Below are positions 59,551 to 64,000 of a stretch of DNA of 64,000 bases, piece by piece. The stretch covers positions 40,112,259-40,176,258 of the forward strand of contig OZ022260.1 in NCBI GenBank assembly GCA_963978905.1, written 5' to 3'. The position numbers were made by a program, and so were the translations under genes. The notes under the pieces were generated by a model. It did not search any database, was not told where the DNA came from, and worked only from the letters and a program-made list of their open reading frames with translations. How positions within the stretch are numbered: position 1 is the first letter of the stretch; every line of letters begins with the position of its first letter. The stretch comes from Trichostrongylus colubriformis (lineage: Eukaryota; Nematoda; Chromadorea; Rhabditida; Trichostrongylidae).

Positions 59551-61140
59551 GGCGTTCGGCACAAAATGTCAAAGGACGCCTTACCGATTCATAAACTGTA
59601 ATTCATAAGAAATTTCAGAATGTCTGGATCGACACAGCAGCTGTGCAGTGTGGTCAAAAGGTACCGAATGTACAAAGAATCCCCTATGGATGTCGGAGAA
59701 TTGCCGACTTGCATGCGGTAAATGCGGTGTGACCCGGGCTATAACGTGCAGTGGTGGTGAAAAGAATCAGGGTCAGTTTGACCACTCTCCTTCTCGTGTA
59801 AGTGAGTGCCGTCTGACTTTCGAAGCAGTAGACCCCAGTTCGATCGCGTGACCATAAAATCCATGCTACCCGGTGCATTAACCTACTGCGCATCGCTCGC
59901 CTTTAGGCCTCCCTCGTATTTTGCCTCGGCATGGTGCGGCTGCGTTCACAGCGAAGCAGAGTGGCACCGGGGAAGTGCTGAGACGACGCAGGCAACCAGA
60001 CAGGGTGGCGTAGGTGGAGACCCAGAGACACACAGCCAAGTCCTGCCGCCGGCACCGCAGGGTATGAACGTGGCCTTATAATCAGTACTATCTCAAATAG
60101 ATTTCTATCAGTATCATTCAGCTTTTCAGTTTCAACCACCACAGCTGCACCGCTACAGCGGCCACCACCACGAACTGGAGGAAGTAGGGTACTTTGTCAG
60201 CGTATCTGATTTGTTTCACGATGTATAACATAATCATTAATTTATTTAGCCTCGACGTGCAATTCACCGATGTGCTTCAATGAGTATCAGTGTTGTCCCG
60301 TTTGGGCACTTCAAGTGAGCCCACATCGACGAATTACTATTCTCATAAAATCATTTCAAGTTTATCTTAAGTAAAAAGCATTGTAATAAACAAATGCATT
60401 GATCAGTTATGTGCTTTTTGACGTTTTGCATCATAGACCAGTACTGATCGATAGTTTTGCCACTAGTTAAAATGGAGAAGGAAAATGGAATTCCCGAATT
60501 CACTCCAAGCTACCACTCAAGATACAACGAAATCAAAATTTAACTCGTGATGGAATTAACTCCGGAACTAATGCTTTGATTAAATAGTCAATTAGTCAGT
60601 TGTTGAAAATTGTTCTTGAGAATTGGAAGTTGTTGAAAATTTATCAGAAAATCAATTTTGGATTTTTCGCATCTGAATTTCAGCCCCTGTCGTTTAATGT
60701 TCATATCCTGTTGTTTAGCCACGACATTCCATCGCTTTTTTTAGGGAGAGTGCCAAACGAAACCCGTGTTCATGCTTTGCCAATGCCGAGTGAGCTGTCA
60801 GCAGTGTCGGCCACCGTATCGTTACGGAGGTGACTCGCTCTCTGACATCCATTTTATCGATCGACGCTTCGATAATCAATATTGATTGGTGTTTAGACTG
60901 TGCTGACTATCATAGTGACTGCGCTAAGTGGTCTCGAACAGGCGAATGCAGAAAACCATGGATGCTGGAGAACTGTCGTCGATCGTGTAATTCCTGCGCC
61001 ACAATGTAAGATGTATCGTCTTATCGATTTATCAGTCCGTATCGATTTTCCATACTTTCAGTGACTCCCTACGGCCACGCTGTACTCATCGTTTCACAAG
61101 AACTGTGTTCTTTACATCTATAGGAATGTCACCACGACAT

Positions 61141-62160
61141 CACACCGATCAATAATGTTTACTTAAAAAGATCTAAATGATCGATAATGATTTCATCATT
61201 GCAATCAATCGATAATCACCAAATTTGGTAGATCAATCAGTTTCATGGGAAACTTGCCTAATACAATTTTGGGCATGTGCTATTTCCATCACGGTGCCGA
61301 GACCTTGGTTACGAGCGAAGACATTAAGTGAGAATTAATGAAAAAGAAGAATAGAAAAGAAAAGCGCGCAGATTCTACGGGCTGACAGCAAAATTCAAAA
61401 CCGCTAAAAGGACAATCAGCTGATCAGAAAAGGGTATGCGACGTTCTGTGTACGAAAGCGCGCCCCGATCGCTCTAGTCCTGCCGCCCGTCTTGGCTCCT
61501 CCCACCCAGCCAATCAGGAGGAAGCTGGTCACCAGGAGGCGGGCTGCCCTAGCCAAGGCGGCTTGCCCTGATGAGGCCGCCTCCGCCACAGCTCAAGGGG
61601 GCGTCTTTTGCGGGGGATTTCGCCATACATCGGCCTTTCAGACCCGTGATTTTTCAGTGAATGCTTCCTCTTTGGATTCCCTGTCACCCACATTATCCGT
61701 AACACTGCCTTTAAGGCCGACTACGGTCATACTGAGATTTTGGGATTGAACATATGCCTTTTCAAAGAAAAACGCTTCTTTGAAGAAAATGCTTGCAGAA
61801 AAAACGCTCACAATAGCCTTCACACTAAACAGTGTAAGATCGCAACGAGGGGAATCGTCTCCACGTCTTGGCAGTGGATGAAATACATAGGGCACTCACA
61901 TGGATAAATCAACTTACACTCTGATTTTGCCATTTTATATCCTGATTGCTCGCTGTCATGTCTCATATCCCTTCTGGAGCAACACAACAACGTACCTGGT
62001 CAACTCGAGTTCATTGTCTGCTCCGTATCGCCATGCGCCAGTCATACAATGAGCCTCCTCGTCAAGTTTTGGCGTACCTGAAAAGTCCGAATCTGGTTTT
62101 CTCGAAATTTGCAACCTTAATAAACTATTGTTGGGTGCAAACCTTCTCTTGAAATTCTCT
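61141..62160 (-). pseudogene. Truncated GNAT-like copy (unit 4)
   Basis: Matches the 21.3-23.1 kb gene. The region of the upstream coding piece (82 bp of it at 61996-62077) is intact apart from the same TAG, but the block corresponding to 21.41-21.53 kb is deleted and only about 45 bp of the RNQGLG exon survives near 61267-61309. The final exon is cut after its last codons. Non-functional. Confidence 0.6.
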
Positions 62161-62220
62161 GAGGAACCCCGCCCACTTAATTCTATCAGAACCTAATGTC
62201 ATAGTACCTGTCTAACGCGC

Positions 62221-62284
62221 GTGCAACACATGGTGTTGCACCCGAAATCTTCCTGGGTGGCCAAGTGCAACACATGGTGTTGCA
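62221..62284. repeat. Two identical 21-bp dyads (unit 4)
   Basis: Same pair with the same 43-bp period as at 23081-23144. Confidence 0.7.
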
Positions 62285-63244
62285 CCAGTATCAAACCACT
62301 TTTTTTTGTTTTTGAAATTGTGTCGTGATCAGAAGCTGTCACTATATGTTTTCGATTATGAAAAATAACATAGTTTTCTGGAATATTCCATGTTTGACTC
62401 TTCTCTAATCTTAGCATAGACAGACACTCTGGCTGGTTTTTGTTGAAGCCTTCCAAAATTCACGATCTTATTTGTTCGGGAACCCGAAACCACCTCGCGA
62501 AAAACATTGGAAGTATTTTGGATTGCAGCAAAAAACCCAAAATCAACAGGAAAGAGGAATGTTTTTCCATAACCCGTGACCTCGCGCTCTTTCTTGGCCT
62601 CTGTAAGTTTTGACCTACTGCAAGGTTGAGGTCGTGGAGGTGAAGGTGGTGCTCCTCAGTCTACTTAAAAAAAACTTGTTTTACTGGTGGTCTATCTTGC
62701 GTTAAGCCCATGCCATCCTTCGATTGATCAATGCCGAGAGCTGGTTTAGTATTCTGATGAAAGGTTCTCGGGATTGTGAAAGTCTTGTAGTGAATTAGGT
62801 CTCAAGTTTCTATCGACTTTCAGACTCTGAAGAAGGCGAAGACGCCGAAACGTTAGCCTAGAATAAATAAGATCGTATCTTGTATGGCTTCAACAAAAAC
62901 TAGCCAGAGTGTCATGACTTTCTGGGACCTTTCCCTTTCAAAGCTAGGATTCTGGCACCACGCTTTTTGAAAAGCATAGCATACAATAACAAAACAATTG
63001 CCAGGACAACTACTCACCTCTACAGATGAGACTTTGACTGAGTTCACTTTTCTATTGTCTGCGGACCTAATGCCTAGTTGTACAAAAGTTCAGTTTTTGC
63101 TTAGGAGTGTTACTAAAATGCAAACCAATTTTTTTGGTTTGATAATAGACAGAAATGTGTATCGTTCCTTATATGTATCCGAAAACGTATCCTGATAGCT
63201 TCAGCCTTCACAAATTGAAAACAAAACCCTAGGCACAAAACCAA
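62285..63244. repeat. Unit 4 copy of the 23.1-24.1 kb segment
   Basis: Same order of motifs as at 23145-24104; no gene seen. Confidence 0.5.
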
Positions 63245-64000
63245 ACAAAACCCTACGTAAAATCACATGAATTTCTGTTGTAGTGCTATTAAGGCGACTG
63301 TGAGTAAATTTGCGAGCTTACACTCACTGAAAATTCACTAGCCAAAAATTGTGTACTATTTCACTGCTTGTCCAATCAGGATCCACATACGCGCGTTGCA
63401 GCGATGCGTGCACATACATGCAACACGAACAAACATTTCGTTGCAGACTACATCCATATGGTCCGTTGATGTGAATAAAAGTTTGTGGCATCTACAAAAT
63501 TAGAAGTCAGTGATCGACGATTCTAAAAAAAGAGAAGGGTGCCGCATCAAATTATTTCAATTCAAAATTTACTTCTCTGCCAGTATATTATCAACAAAAT
63601 TTTACTGCTTTTTTTACAGGGCTGTCCGAAAATACGTCGTTCCGTGGGAGGGAAAGGAAAGCTGTTTTCAGAGGACGAAATTCGTTTCGTGCTTTCTCAG
63701 AGGGATATCAGCTAGGTGCTTGCATCCACTGCTCCGAAGCCGGTGAGTATCCCTAATTACGAAAAAGTTACTAATAATTCCTACACAGATTCGGGCTCAG
63801 CTCATTGGTCTCGCCGCTTAATAGTAAAATGATATACTTGTCGATTTTGATGTCTGGTATGCCACACGAGGTTTTTAAGTAACCTTTATTAGTGCCCCAA
63901 CGTTTCGACCGTTTCATCTTCTTCAGAGGCCTGAAGATAGTCTGAAGCTCTTGATTTGTCAAGTACTCGAACAAGCGCCTCTTCCCCTCTAGCGTTTCCA
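63245..64000 (+). pseudogene. Tyrosinase-ShK unit 5 (start only)
   Basis: Repeats the unit 2 start. Exon 6 copy is 63620-63742, with a TAG at 63713 at the same codon as in unit 2; the two therefore derive from an already broken copy. The window ends before further exons. From about 63840 the sequence changes to a dispersed repeat containing ACGTTTCGACC and TCTTCTTCAGAGG. Confidence 0.7.

Larger units (their letters stand above)
50040..61009 (+). pseudogene. Tyrosinase-ShK unit 4 (exons 11-17 only)
   Basis: Exons: 50040-50152 (first base change GTGAGG to ATGAGG; donor CAA|GT), 50325-50460 (ShK; first Cys is Arg and Trp is TAA at 50361), 59619-59771, 60130-60183, 60250-60314, 60745-60829 and 60897-61009. 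The last five match unit 1 in length, are open, and end with the same TAA. All catalytic exons are missing, and the RTE element lies in the long intron. Exons 13-17 could in principle still be spliced as a ShK-only transcript. Confidence 0.75.

Overview
The window looks like nuclear DNA of a parasitic nematode, most likely clade V (strongylid or hookworm type). The inference rests on short GT-AG introns with TTTCAG-type acceptors, a tyrosinase carrying C-terminal ShK domains, an intact Ty3/gypsy element like nematode Cer1, an RTE-type LINE and many small non-autonomous DNA transposons. No species can be assigned from sequence alone. There is no bacterial operon, rRNA or CRISPR.

Layout. 1-7.5 kb has no convincing gene; it holds a mariner-like element (1175-2073), a 145-bp tandem repeat (3715-4437), an irregular repeat field (4.6-5.6 kb) and a cluster of four perfect GC-rich hairpins (6191-6337). 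From 7589 to 21206 (+) a 17-exon tyrosinase-ShK gene can be assembled: signal peptide, CuA and CuB copper sites, linkers and four ShK domains. After it, on the minus strand, is a GNAT-like gene or pseudogene (21357-23062). The block running from tyrosinase intron 5 through the GNAT region is then repeated in tandem, with deletions: unit 2 (24.1-36.8 kb), unit 3 (36.8-49.9 kb), unit 4 (50.0-63.2 kb) and the start of unit 5 (63.25 kb to the end). The later units lack exons 1-5 and carry stops, frameshifts or lost exons, so only unit 1 can encode a complete protein.

The most striking content lies in the large intron between tyrosinase exons 12 and 13. Every unit carries there an inverted, head-to-head pair of tiny two-exon genes. 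Each encodes a 65-67-residue secreted peptide: a 23-residue signal-type first exon plus a single six-cysteine ShK domain. Each has the same TATA box about 42 bp before the ATG. There are eight copies in four divergent pairs; seven are open and one is frameshifted. The two ATGs of a pair lie about 1.5 kb apart (about 9.4 kb where an LTR element has inserted), separated by a conserved central block and a tRNA-like sequence. The ShK module is thus present both as domains of the host enzyme and as free peptides nested in its intron.

Mobile elements have inserted into the array after or during duplication: a 7.85-kb Ty3/gypsy element (39464-47311; LTRs differ at one position that I can see; one 2108-aa gag-pol ORF) between the two peptide genes of unit 3; a 3.17-kb RTE LINE (54934-58099, minus, 12-bp target duplication, two nonsense codons) in unit 4; a 1.96-kb foldback element with near-identical 690-bp arms, each holding a tRNA-like sequence, in unit 2; and several hAT-like, mariner-like and hairpin MITEs. 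Comparison between units gives empty sites for some of these. All exon calls are by eye from reading frame, splice sites and family knowledge; no transcript or database evidence was available.
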